Shown in pieces: positions 26,545 through 35,445 of a stretch of DNA of 64,000 nucleotides (positions are counted from its first letter, which is position 1; each line of letters begins with the position of its first letter). This stretch comes from Terrisporobacter glycolicus ATCC 14880 = DSM 1288 (GTDB lineage Bacteria; Bacillota; Clostridia; Peptostreptococcales; Peptostreptococcaceae). The translations under genes were made by a program, and so were the position numbers. The notes below the pieces were generated by a model. The model had not been told where the DNA came from and did not search any database. It was given only the letters and a program-made list of their open reading frames with translations. Where the stretch lies: positions 2,232,001-2,296,000 of the forward strand of contig NZ_CP117523.1 in assembly GCF_036812735.1 (NCBI RefSeq), in the 5' to 3' direction.

Positions 26545-26664
26545 AAAAAAAGCTATACTCAACAATTAACAAAAATTCATTAATTGAAAATATAGCCGGT
26601 TGCACCACTTACTCCATATATCTTAGGTGCCCACATACAAGATATATTTCACAGTATCTATTCT
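26545..26664 (-). promoter_or_regulatory. Class-II c-di-GMP riboswitch, promoter-proximal copy
   Basis: First copy met by RNA polymerase. The conserved pseudoknot core is identical to the other two; the terminator stem (26596-26552) has a slightly different loop side (TTAAT/ATTAA region) and seven T. It starts 196 bases from the middle copy. Linkers between copies are also similar, so whole units were duplicated. Confidence 0.92.
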
Positions 26665-26725
26665 ACTTTATACAGTTTTAAAATTGTAGTCTTCATACGA
26701 CTTAACAACTTATACATTTTTTATA

Positions 26726-26754
26726 ATAATACCATATTTATATATTTTTTGCAA
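26726..26754 (-). promoter_or_regulatory. Promoter of the riboswitch-adhesin transcript
   Basis: Minus strand -35 TTGCAA (26754-26749), 17-base spacer, -10 TATTAT (26731-26726). This predicts a start near 26719, giving a leader of about 1035 bases before the adhesin ATG. Confidence 0.7.
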
Positions 26755-26801
26755 CTTTTACAAAATTTCTAACAAAAACTTAAGTTTTCATATAAAACAT
26801 A

Positions 26802-27566
26802 CTATCTCATATAATTATAAACTAAATAATAGCACCTTTCTTTTGTAGATTCTAGTAAAGAGTCTGCCCTCATCTCTAAACCTACAGTTCCTGTCCCACC
26901 TTCTTCTTGTGCAAAATCAGCATCTGCTTCTTTAGTTTTTAGCCATTTTTTTTGATTTCGTGCTAGGCCTTTTATTTCTTCATTAGGTAATTGCTCTTCA
27001 AGAATTGACCATATTTCATTTAAGGCTTTATTCCATTGTGAGTATTCTTTACCTAATATTTCTCGAAGTTCTACTCCTGATATAAGATCATCATAAGCAT
27101 ATTTGTAGCTTTCCTCTATTGCATTTAAACTGTCTAAATAATATGATTTTTTAGAAATAGTACTACCTATGCTAATTTCTTCTTCAGAGTCATCTTTTGA
27201 TTTTTTCAACAAAGTCTTACATTCCTCTTTTAAAGATTTAGCCACGTCTTTTATTAGATTGCTTTTACTACTTGTTTTTTCTACAGCATCACATAGTTGA
27301 ATTGCCACATCATATTTTTCATCTTCTATTGACTGTAAAGCTTCAACTAAATTATTACTTTGATTGTATAGTGCCTTTGCTTCAGTGTCTTTATTATCTT
27401 CTTCTATAGCTAATGAGAAAAATTTATTTGCTACTTCGTATTCATCACTTGCTATAGCTCTTTTTCCTTCCTCCATATATCTTCCAAAAGAGTTTGACTC
27501 TTTATTTTTACTGCACCCTGTAATAAATGTACTTAATAAAATTAATAAAACCGTTACTTTCTTCAT
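26802..27566 (-). CDS. Lipoprotein with LprI-like (DUF1311) C-terminal domain
   Basis: Membrane-anchored lipoprotein of 254 residues. A type II signal peptide ends in STFITGC (lipid-attached cysteine). A helical TPR-like stretch (about 25-115) follows with repeated A/Y/N patterns, and the C-terminal half has ESYKYAYDDL...LRNQKKWLKTKEADAD, the usual shape of LprI/DUF1311 lysozyme-inhibitor-like domains. The start at 27566 is chosen because AAGGA lies 10 bases upstream and it gives the proper signal peptide; an upstream in-frame start adds 11 charged residues. The gene ends near the start of the riboswitch leader and shares its direction. Confidence 0.75.
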   Translation of the reverse strand: MKKVTVLLILLSTFITGCSKNKESNSFGRYMEEGKRAIASDEYEVANKFFSLAIEEDNKDTEAKALYNQSNNLVEALQSIEDEKYDVAIQLCDAVEKTSSKSNLIKDVAKSLKEECKTLLKKSKDDSEEEISIGSTISKKSYYLDSLNAIEESYKYAYDDLISGVELREILGKEYSQWNKALNEIWSILEEQLPNEEIKGLARNQKKWLKTKEADADFAQEEGGTGTVGLEMRADSLLESTKERCYYLVYNYMR

Positions 27567-27687
27567 AATGATATATTCCTTCCTAAATTCGTCCTGCATT
27601 CTCTATAATATCATAATATTTACACAAATTCATTCAGAATATATACATATTAAATCAAATTTAATTAAAATTATTATTTCTGAAAAA

Positions 27688-27711
27688 AATAGTTGCAACA
27701 ATGCAACTATT
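27688..27711 (-). terminator. Terminator after the SDR gene
   Basis: AATAGTTGCA arm pairing with TGCAACTATT, followed by a T-run on the minus strand, 8 bases past the stop. Confidence 0.75.
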
Positions 27712-27718
27712 CTAAAAT

Positions 27719-28624
27719 TTATCCAATTACATTTCCTCCATTAACATGTAATACTTGACCTGTCATATAACTTGAATCATCACTTGCTAAAAATACATAA
27801 GCGCTAGCAACTTCATAAGGTTGCCCTGCTCTATCCATAGGTACTTTACTTCTAAGACTTCCAAATGTCTCAACTTCTTGTGCATCGAAACTGCTTACTA
27901 TTAGTGGTGTCCATATTGGACCTGGTGCTACTGCATTTACTCTTATTTTATCTCCTACTAAAGACTGGGATAAAGATCTTGTAAAGGCAAGTATGGCCCC
28001 TTTTGTTGCACTATAGTCAATTAATAATTCTTCACCCTTAAATGCTGTTACTGATGTAGTATTAATTATGGAAGAATTCACCTTTAGGTGAGGAAGTGCT
28101 GCTTTTACTAAGTAGAAAAAAGAAAATATATTCGTTTTGAATGTTTTTTCCAATTGCTCTTCATCTATGTCTAAAATACTTTGTTGAATGTATTGAACTG
28201 CATGATTATTAACTAGGACGTCTATTTTCTCAAACTCTTCTATGGCTTTTTTTATTACTAATTTGCAGTTTTCTTCTTTTTGTAAATCACCTCTTACAGC
28301 GATACATTTTCTACCTAAGTTTTTTATATGCTCACAAGTTTCTCTTGCATCTTCGTCCTCATTAAGATAGGCAATAACTATATTTGCTCCTTCTTTTGCA
28401 AATGCATATGCAACTGCTCTTCCTATTCCACTGTCTCCTCCAGTTATAATGGCAACCCTATCTTTTAACTTGTCACTTCCCTTATAATTTACATTTTCAG
28501 ATATGGGCCTTGGGTTCATGAGATATTCCACACCAGGATGACAGTTTTGGTGTTGTGGTGGAAAATTAACTTTAACGACTTCACAATTTTCCCTAGTGTC
28601 TATATTTTTATAAACAGGATACAT
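27719..28624 (-). CDS. Short-chain dehydrogenase/reductase, stress-protein type
   Basis: NAD(P)-dependent oxidoreductase of 301 residues. The cofactor motif TGGDSGIG is at 61-68, NNHAVQ replaces the NNAG motif, and the catalytic Ser, Tyr and Lys lie in NTTSVTAF and YSATKGA. A 50-residue N-terminal extension (PPQHQNCHPGVEYLMNPRP) places it in the YhdF/YdaD/GSP39 subgroup of Firmicute general-stress SDRs. Substrate unknown. It is a single gene with its own ribosome site and terminator. Confidence 0.9.
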   Translation of the reverse strand: MYPVYKNIDTRENCEVVKVNFPPQHQNCHPGVEYLMNPRPISENVNYKGSDKLKDRVAIITGGDSGIGRAVAYAFAKEGANIVIAYLNEDEDARETCEHIKNLGRKCIAVRGDLQKEENCKLVIKKAIEEFEKIDVLVNNHAVQYIQQSILDIDEEQLEKTFKTNIFSFFYLVKAALPHLKVNSSIINTTSVTAFKGEELLIDYSATKGAILAFTRSLSQSLVGDKIRVNAVAPGPIWTPLIVSSFDAQEVETFGSLRSKVPMDRAGQPYEVASAYVFLASDDSSYMTGQVLHVNGGNVIG

Positions 28625-28805
28625 TTATATTCTCCTCTCATATTTTCTCTTAGTATAAATTATCCTCATTTCCCTTAATTTAATGTATTTTCAATGATAT
28701 AAAAAATTTATAAAAAAATATTCATAAATTAACACAAAATTAATATATTTTATCTATAATTACTTATATAATATTATTAATAAAAACTTTAGGAGGAGTT
28801 TGATA

Positions 28806-30134
28806 ATGAGTAGTCTTGATGACCTCTCGAGGAGTATTATTCCTCAATTATTTTTAATACTAATTCTTACACTGATTAATGGTTTTTTCGCAGCTGCGGA
28901 AATGGCATTTGTATCAGTTAACAAGCACAAAATTAATTCTCTATGTGAAGAGAATAATAAAAAAGCCATCCTTTTAAGGAAATTGTTAGATGATCCAAGT
29001 AATTTCTTATCTACTATACAAATAGGAATTACTTTGGCTGGGTTTTTCTCAAGTGCATCTGCTGCAACTACACTATCAGTTAGGTTATTTAATTTCCTAG
29101 CACCATACAACATTCCATATATCAAGGAATTTTCCATGATATTGATAACAATAGTACTTTCATTTTTAACATTAGTATTTGGTGAACTAGTACCTAAAAG
29201 AATTGCTTTACAAAAATGCGAAAAAATCGCCTTAGCTTCAGTAAAACCTATTTATTTTGTATCTAAAATTTCCAAACCTTTCATAAAAATATTGTCATTA
29301 TCTACTAAAACTATACTAAAGCTAACACATAATGATGATGTAGAAGACGAAAACAATATTAGCACAGAAGAAATAAAACTATTAATTACACAATCTGAAA
29401 AAAATGGAACAATTAATATTATGGAAAAAGAAATAATAGATAAGGTCTTTGATTTTTCTGATAAGATGTCTAAAGAAATTATGACCTCCAGAACAGATAC
29501 TGTATTAATTGATATAGATGATGATATTAATACAAAACTTAACACCATTCTTAGTTGCAAATATTCAAGAATTCCTGTATATAAGGATTCTATAGATAAT
29601 ATAATTGGAATACTTTACATTAAAGATTTAATATCACATTTAGTAAACTGTAATTTTGATAATCTTAATTTGAAAAGTTTATTACACTCACCTTCCTTTG
29701 TACCAGAAACGAAGAAAATTGATGAACTGTTTTTATTGTTAAAACAAAGCAAAAACCATATGGCTATTTTAATTGATGAGTATGGTGGTTTTTCTGGTAT
29801 AGTCACAATGGAAGATGTCATAGAAGAAATAGTTGGTGACATTGAAGATGAGTATGACATAGATAATGATAAAGTTAAAAGTCTTGGCCATGGTAGCTTT
29901 GAAATTAAAGGTAACATGTCTCTCTTAGATTTTAATAATATTTTTGACACACATATTAAGTGTGAAGATTGCGATACAATAAATGGTTATATTATTTCAA
30001 CTATAAATAAGATTCCTAGTAATGAAGAAAATATTATTTTAAATATAGAAAATTATGAGCTGGAAGTAGTTGAAGTTGACGATAATCGTATTGAAAAACT
30101 CAAAGTCAACTTTGCTAAAGAAAGCGCAAGCTAA
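28806..30134 (+). CDS. CNNM/CorC-family transporter (DUF21, CBS pair, CorC_HlyC)
   Basis: Integral membrane protein of 442 residues. A DUF21 domain with four helices (about 10-190) contains the G-E-x-x-P signature (FGELVPKRIAL). Two CBS domains (about 215-330, including VTMEDVIEEIVGDIEDEYD) and a C-terminal CorC_HlyC domain (350-435) follow. Such proteins are linked to Mg2+ or Co2+ export; the old name is hemolysin C. The start is the ATG at 28806, seven bases after GGAGGAG; the TTG two codons earlier is too close to that site. Monocistronic. Confidence 0.9.
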   Translation: MSSLDDLSRSIIPQLFLILILTLINGFFAAAEMAFVSVNKHKINSLCEENNKKAILLRKLLDDPSNFLSTIQIGITLAGFFSSASAATTLSVRLFNFLAPYNIPYIKEFSMILITIVLSFLTLVFGELVPKRIALQKCEKIALASVKPIYFVSKISKPFIKILSLSTKTILKLTHNDDVEDENNISTEEIKLLITQSEKNGTINIMEKEIIDKVFDFSDKMSKEIMTSRTDTVLIDIDDDINTKLNTILSCKYSRIPVYKDSIDNIIGILYIKDLISHLVNCNFDNLNLKSLLHSPSFVPETKKIDELFLLLKQSKNHMAILIDEYGGFSGIVTMEDVIEEIVGDIEDEYDIDNDKVKSLGHGSFEIKGNMSLLDFNNIFDTHIKCEDCDTINGYIISTINKIPSNEENIILNIENYELEVVEVDDNRIEKLKVNFAKESAS

Positions 30135-30142
30135 AGCTAATA

Positions 30143-30181
30143 AAAAAGTCACAGGCTTATTAAATAAGCCTGTGACTTTTT
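30143..30181 (+). terminator. Bidirectional terminator between CNNM protein and permease
   Basis: Stem AAAAAGTCACAGGCTTATT with its complement, one-base loop. It lies between two convergent genes and is T-rich on both sides. Confidence 0.88.
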
Positions 30182-30194
30182 ATAGTGTATTTAT

Positions 30195-31730
30195 CTACAT
30201 TGCATCTTTATTATTACTAATTCTTTTTTGTTTTTTCTCATAACTTCCATATAATAAATATGCTATTAAAGTAAACGCTAAAGGTCCTGCTATCATTGTT
30301 ATTGTGCTTACTAACCCATCAGATGATTGTATAGTTGGTTGTATTACTGTAAATACATTTGCAAAACCTACTATAAAAGTTACTATTATTGCAAATATTG
30401 TTGCTGATGTTTGTGTTTTGTATATCATAAAAGGACTTTCAATTTCTCCATTTAACTGTTTTTTCTTAAACTTTATAAATGCTAAAGATAAGAACATATA
30501 CGGAATTGTCATTGCAACGTTTGTCATTAAAGCTAATATATTAAAGAAAGCTGATGCGCTCTTTCCTCCAAATGATACTATAGCTATAATAATTATTACT
30601 ATTGCAGCTTGAACTTTCATTGCATATACTGGCATACCATCTTTTAATTCACCAATTTTTCCAGGCCAAATTTCTTTTGGAGATCCTTGTATTAATGTTT
30701 TTAAAGGTGAATAAGTTAATGTAAAGAATGCTCCAGTTAATGCTAAGAACATTGATAATCCCACTAATCTAGCTGTCCAAGACCCTATACTTAATGCTAC
30801 AGCTTCACTAGTTCCAAATCCCATACCAATTTGGTAACCTAAGTTTTTCATTAATACATATGCAACATTTCCTAAATGCACATTATCCGAATTTAATATG
30901 GTATTCCAATTTGTAAACATACCACATGCAAATATACCTATTGCATATCCTACTGATATTATTATTGCAGAAATCATAACACCTTTTGGGAATGTCCTTT
31001 CTGCATTTTCAGTTTGGTCAACCAAACCTCCAACTACTTCTAAACCTCCAAATGCAAATATTGCAAAAGTTAAGAATGAGAATATACCAGTCATTGATTG
31101 ATAATCAGGACTTGGAGATTTTGTAAATGCTTGAGCCACATTATTTATAGGTTCTGCTAGACCTCCATTTGCGGCAAAAACACATATACCACCAAGTAAT
31201 AAAACTAAGTTTAATAAAGTAACTGCTGTTCCACCAATAGAAGTGATTTTACTTATTTTATCCAAACCTTTACTTCCAACAAATGTAACTAATATTATCC
31301 ATGCTATTCCTAGCACTCCTAAAGTTTGAACTGAAGTTAATCCAAATAATGACCAAGTAGATGTCATATCACTTCCAAATATGGCATTTGATAATGGCAC
31401 CCATAATCCTGAACCCACATTAACCATCCATATTATGTAAGATGCGTACCACATAAATGTTCCAATAAATGCATATTTACCACCTACTGATTTTTCCATC
31501 CAAGAATACATTCCACCTGATTCATGTTTAAATGCAGCACCATACTCTGACATCATAAAAGCATATGGAATAAAGAACAAAACTGCACTAAATACATACC
31601 AAGGTATTGCAGAATATCCCATTAAAAAGAATGCTCTTGGCATATTTGTAAAGCCAAACACTGATGTGAAAATCATAAGTATTAAGGATACTAGTGTAAG
31701 TTTTTTTGCATTGCTACTTTCATTCGACAT
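30195..31730 (-). CDS. YjeM-like amino acid permease (APC family)
   Basis: Amino acid transporter of 511 residues with 12 or more helices. The N-terminal motif SVFGFTNMPRAFFLMGYSAIPWY and the SEYGAAFKHESGGMYSW segment are typical of the glutamate/GABA antiporter and YjeM group. The gene follows the M18 aminopeptidase gene after 26 bases in the same direction, so it probably shares a transcript: peptides are cut and single amino acids are moved across the membrane. Direction and substrate are not determined. Confidence 0.85.
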   Translation of the reverse strand: MSNESSNAKKLTLVSLILMIFTSVFGFTNMPRAFFLMGYSAIPWYVFSAVLFFIPYAFMMSEYGAAFKHESGGMYSWMEKSVGGKYAFIGTFMWYASYIIWMVNVGSGLWVPLSNAIFGSDMTSTWSLFGLTSVQTLGVLGIAWIILVTFVGSKGLDKISKITSIGGTAVTLLNLVLLLGGICVFAANGGLAEPINNVAQAFTKSPSPDYQSMTGIFSFLTFAIFAFGGLEVVGGLVDQTENAERTFPKGVMISAIIISVGYAIGIFACGMFTNWNTILNSDNVHLGNVAYVLMKNLGYQIGMGFGTSEAVALSIGSWTARLVGLSMFLALTGAFFTLTYSPLKTLIQGSPKEIWPGKIGELKDGMPVYAMKVQAAIVIIIIAIVSFGGKSASAFFNILALMTNVAMTIPYMFLSLAFIKFKKKQLNGEIESPFMIYKTQTSATIFAIIVTFIVGFANVFTVIQPTIQSSDGLVSTITMIAGPLAFTLIAYLLYGSYEKKQKRISNNKDAM

Positions 31731-31756
31731 ATTAAGTCCCCCTTAAAATTTGTAAT

Positions 31757-33142
31757 TTATTTTATAAATTCTTTGTAGCCTCTATACATTTCATAAATAT
31801 CCACTTTTGAAATTACTTCATAAGGAGCATGCATACTTAACACCCCTACACCACAATCAATAACTTGAGCTCCATAATTAGCTAAAATAAATGCTATAGT
31901 TCCCCCGCCTCCTTGGTCTACTTTTCCAAGTTCTGCAGTTTGCCATGCTATATTTCCTTTATTAAATATATTTCTAATTTCAGACACAAACTCAGCATTA
32001 GCATCATTACTTCCTGCTTTTCCTCTAGCTCCTGTATATTTAGTAAGTACAACACCGCTACCTATTTGACATGAGTTGTTCTTGTCATATACTGATGCAA
32101 AGTTTGGGTCATATCCAGCTGTAACATCTGCTGATAATACTTTAGAATTATAAAATGCTCTTTTCACCTTTAATTCACAGTAATCTTCTTGTAAGTTTAT
32201 AAGCTCAGATACCACATTTTCAAAGAACTTTGATTTCATTCCCGTATTACCTTCAGACCCTATTTCTTCTTTATCAACACAAATTACAGATGCTGTATAC
32301 TCTGGATTTTCTATATCAAATATGGCTTTTATTCCTGCAAAAGAACAAACTCTATCGTCATGACCATACGAAATTATCATAGATCTGTCTATTCCTAAAT
32401 CTTTAGCAAACCCAGCAGGTACTATTTCAATTTCTGCACTAAGGAAGTCTTCTTCATCCATTCCGTATTTTTCATTTAATAATTTTAAAATTGTGTATTT
32501 TACTTTATCAGACTCTTCATTTTCATCAGGCATATTTCCGCATAATACGTTTAAATCTTCTCCTCCTATACCATCACTCATTTTTTTAGAGTTTTGATCT
32601 GCTGATAAATGAGGTAGTAAGTCAGTTATGCAAAATACTGGATCATTATCTCCATCACCAATAGATATTTCCATAGATGTATTATCTTTTAATATTACAA
32701 CTCCGTACATTGCTAAAGGAATTGTAACCCATTGATATTTTTTAATACCACCATAATAATGAGTTTTTAACATTGCTAAATCAGACTCTTCATAAAGAGG
32801 ATTTTGTTTTAAGTCAAGTCTGGGAGAATCAAGGTGACTTCCAATAATTTTAATACCTTCTGATATATTTTTTTCACCTATTACAAATAGTGCTACTCCT
32901 TTATCTCTATTAATTGCATATATTTTTTGTCCAGGCTTTATTTCTTTGCTTGACATTGCCTTTTCCAAAGATATATAACCTCTTTCCTTCGCCATATTTA
33001 CAATTTCTTTTACACATTTTCTTTCTGTTTTACCACGATCTAGAAATTGCATATACTCTTTTGAGTATTGGAAAACATTTTCATAATTATTGTTTTCTCT
33101 TACAATTTCCCATCCATTTTTTAACTTGTAGTTTAATTTCAT
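31757..33142 (-). CDS. M18-family aminopeptidase
   Basis: Zinc-dependent aspartyl or leucyl aminopeptidase, 461 residues, of the tetrahedral cytoplasmic type. Metal and catalytic residues are in IIGSHLDSPRLDLK, DKEEIGSEG and the late SMHAPYEVISK. A domain insertion between, containing GIGGEDLNVLCGNMP, is typical of clostridial M18 enzymes. The start is the ATG at 33142, with GGAGGGATGTATA upstream; the earlier in-frame start adds five residues and would span that site. It forms an operon with the following permease. Confidence 0.92.
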   Translation of the reverse strand: MKLNYKLKNGWEIVRENNNYENVFQYSKEYMQFLDRGKTERKCVKEIVNMAKERGYISLEKAMSSKEIKPGQKIYAINRDKGVALFVIGEKNISEGIKIIGSHLDSPRLDLKQNPLYEESDLAMLKTHYYGGIKKYQWVTIPLAMYGVVILKDNTSMEISIGDGDNDPVFCITDLLPHLSADQNSKKMSDGIGGEDLNVLCGNMPDENEESDKVKYTILKLLNEKYGMDEEDFLSAEIEIVPAGFAKDLGIDRSMIISYGHDDRVCSFAGIKAIFDIENPEYTASVICVDKEEIGSEGNTGMKSKFFENVVSELINLQEDYCELKVKRAFYNSKVLSADVTAGYDPNFASVYDKNNSCQIGSGVVLTKYTGARGKAGSNDANAEFVSEIRNIFNKGNIAWQTAELGKVDQGGGGTIAFILANYGAQVIDCGVGVLSMHAPYEVISKVDIYEMYRGYKEFIK

Positions 33143-33544
33143 TATACATCCCTCCAAAATATTTTATATTATGAATATAATTATGATAAATGATTTACTA
33201 AATTAAACATATATCTGTTTTCACTTACTTTTATTATTTGTCTAAATTCTAACAACATCATTTTCAAATTTCAACAAAAAAAATATTTTCGCAATAGCAA
33301 ATATTTTCTCTATATTCTAATTATTTCCAATATTAAATATTACTTTTCTAACTATTCAAATTTTAACAGATATTCAATATTCAAATTGTCAAAAATTTAA
33401 TTATTTAATTAATAATAGTCTGCAATATCTTAAGATAAAATGAACTATAGAAATCTTAGCTTTCCTTTTTTTAAAAAATGATTACTTTAAATATGAATAT
33501 ATAAAATGAAAAAATTCATAAAATTAATTGATTAAAATAAAAAC
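33143..33544. other. AT-rich intergenic region
   Basis: About 400 bases containing the promoter of the M18 operon and downstream sequence of the EAL gene. Very rich in A+T with many TTTCAAAT-like words, but no gene, repeat or known motif was seen apart from the terminator that follows. Confidence 0.5.
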
Positions 33545-33568
33545 ACTGGAATGAAATATCATCCCAGT
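33545..33568 (-). terminator. Terminator after the EAL gene
   Basis: ACTGGgATG / CATtCCAGT stem followed by GTTTTTATTTT on the minus strand, about 65 bases past the stop. Confidence 0.65.
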
Positions 33569-33634
33569 ACATAGTCAAAACTTTTAATTTAAATTCATTT
33601 ATACATATCCATATGTATATTTAATTTCAGTTTA

Positions 33635-35254
33635 TTATAATTTTACAGTGAATTTTTCTAATTTTTTAAGAGGTAATGGCTTAGAGTAAAAGTATCCTTG
33701 AATATATAAATTATTGTGATGTATATTTTTTATTTCATCAATTTGGTATTTTTCTTCAACACCCTCAATAATAAAGTATTTATTTGTTAATAGTGTTATA
33801 TTAGACAAAAATTTTATTACTTCATTGTTGATTTTAGATTTTGATATATTATCAGCAAAGTATTTGTCTAGTTTAATAATATCAAATGCTACAATTTCTA
33901 GCATATTTAAATTTGCATATTCTATTCCAAAATCATCTATAGCAATTTTAAATCCATTATTTTTTAAGATTTCTATGGTAGACTTTATACCCTCTAAGTC
34001 TTTAATATGAATACTTTCCAAAATTTCTAAACAAATACTTCCCTTATTAATTTTGTTTTTATCTGCTATTTTTATTATTCGGTTTATAAAATCTTCATTT
34101 TCTAATTCTTCAAATGATAAATTAATAGATATATAAAAATTTTTATTTTTATAGCATTTATAATTACTTATTATTTTATAATCATGAATCGCTCTTTCTA
34201 AAACCCATAATGTCATCTCAAAAAACATACCTGCTGTTTCTATATCTTTTAAGAAACATGAAGGCAGTAATATTTTATTATTTTTATCTTTTAACCTTAA
34301 TAAACTTTCAAATCCAACTACTTCATTATTGTTAGGATTAACTATTGGTTGATAATATAAGGTAAAATTATTTTTTTCTTTATTTTCTCTTATCTTTCTC
34401 CTCAGTGTTATTTTTTTAATAACAGGATATATAACCTTATATAATATAATAAGTACTAATAATATCACACAAAATAAACTTATTAAATTAATTTCTATAA
34501 TTTCTTTTCTAAAATACTTGTTGTATGAAGATAATAATTTACTATAATATTTTGACTTATATTTTTCATTAATAATTTCATCAAACTTTTTTACAATGTC
34601 TTTACTATTTTCATTTCCGGCAATATAAACAATACCGGATGAATAGTTAAATATATTATTATAATTATTATTTACACTATTTCCATTTGGTAAAGATGTT
34701 ACATCCGCTCTATCAGTTTCAATCATGTCAACACATTCATCTAGACTTTTAGCTTCTACTAAATCCAGTTTTATATTTTTTACTTTAAATGCATTATTTA
34801 TCCAGTTAGCAGCTATATCACCTTTAATGTATGCTAATCTCTTTCCATTTAAATAATTTACATCTCCATAAGCAACACTCTGATCTTTTGTATACAAGCT
34901 TTGGTTATTCAAAGATATATTATTAACTGAGTAATATAGCTTTTTTGCTCTCTCTTCTCTATAATGCACACCTAATAATATATCAATTTCATTGTTTTTT
35001 AATTTTTCTACAGCATTATCCATCCTAACATTTACATATTCATATTTCATATTAGCATCTTTGCACAAAATCTCTAGCAAATCATGATAATATCCAGTTA
35101 TATTATTATTCTTATCCTTATAATAATACGGTTCATATAAGTATAGTCCAACTTTAATTGTTCTATTATTTGCATATGCAAAAATATTTATTTTTGATAA
35201 AATCATTACAAAACATATAGTTAGAAAGAGTATTTTTTTTGTTTTTTTATTCAT
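33635..35254 (-). CDS. c-di-GMP phosphodiesterase with extracytoplasmic solute-binding domain
   Basis: Membrane sensor enzyme of 539 residues. Signal sequence or first helix is at 8-28; a type 3 periplasmic-binding-protein domain (about 31-245, typical of amino acid binding) lies outside the cell; a second helix is at 254-278; a cytoplasmic EAL domain spans 296-535. The c-di-GMP hydrolysis residues are present: E316 in FESLLR (EAL written ESL), N378, E410, D440-D441 in IDDFG, K461, E497/E500 in EGVEE and the QGY at 519-521. There is no GGDEF domain. It should lower c-di-GMP in response to an external small molecule, which would oppose the riboswitch-controlled adhesin. Single gene. Confidence 0.9.
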   Translation of the reverse strand: MNKKTKKILFLTICFVMILSKINIFAYANNRTIKVGLYLYEPYYYKDKNNNITGYYHDLLEILCKDANMKYEYVNVRMDNAVEKLKNNEIDILLGVHYREERAKKLYYSVNNISLNNQSLYTKDQSVAYGDVNYLNGKRLAYIKGDIAANWINNAFKVKNIKLDLVEAKSLDECVDMIETDRADVTSLPNGNSVNNNYNNIFNYSSGIVYIAGNENSKDIVKKFDEIINEKYKSKYYSKLLSSYNKYFRKEIIEINLISLFCVILLVLIILYKVIYPVIKKITLRRKIRENKEKNNFTLYYQPIVNPNNNEVVGFESLLRLKDKNNKILLPSCFLKDIETAGMFFEMTLWVLERAIHDYKIISNYKCYKNKNFYISINLSFEELENEDFINRIIKIADKNKINKGSICLEILESIHIKDLEGIKSTIEILKNNGFKIAIDDFGIEYANLNMLEIVAFDIIKLDKYFADNISKSKINNEVIKFLSNITLLTNKYFIIEGVEEKYQIDEIKNIHHNNLYIQGYFYSKPLPLKKLEKFTVKL

Positions 35255-35280
35255 CCTATTCCCCTTCGATTTATTAAGTA

Positions 35281-35311
35281 TTTTTTACCATTAATATTTT
35301 ATGGTAAAAAA
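35281..35311. promoter_or_regulatory. Perfect inverted repeat in the EAL gene leader
   Basis: 11-bp arms TTTTTTACCAT and ATGGTAAAAAA around a 9-base spacer, ending 27 bases before the ATG. It lacks a T-run placed as in a terminator, so an operator or mRNA hairpin is more likely. Confidence 0.5.
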
Positions 35312-35398
35312 AGTAATAATTCAAGTTTCTAATAGTTAAAAAGCACTAATTTAAAATTAGCACTTTAGTTAAAAATCATGTTATTTTTCTAATTTAAA

Positions 35399-35425
35399 AG
35401 GGTGTATCATTTTTTGATACACCCT
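35399..35425 (-). terminator. Terminator after the AGCS symporter gene
   Basis: AGGGTGTATCA pairs with TGATACACCCT, followed by TTTT on the minus strand, 20 bases past the stop. Confidence 0.85.
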
Positions 35426-35445
35426 CCAAATTTATTTATTCTATA

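Larger units (their letters stand above)
26154..26664 (-). repeat. Three tandem 195-bp riboswitch units
   Basis: Units of 195 and 196 bases, counted from the GCTAT of each terminator (26161, 26356, 26552). Aptamers are almost identical; the linkers (about 75 bases) share a TTATATAACTACTTTTTATA segment but have diverged more. Confidence 0.88.

Noticed and set aside
26154-26664. Three regularly spaced repeats as a CRISPR array or mobile repeats
   Set aside because: Units of 195 bp with aptamer core and terminators in each, no 25-40 bp repeat/spacer pattern and no cas genes; riboswitch explains every conserved base.
35342-35372. Hairpin in front of the EAL gene as a second terminator
   Set aside because: CTAATTT/AAATTAG arms are short and AT-only, and a much stronger terminator stands just before it.
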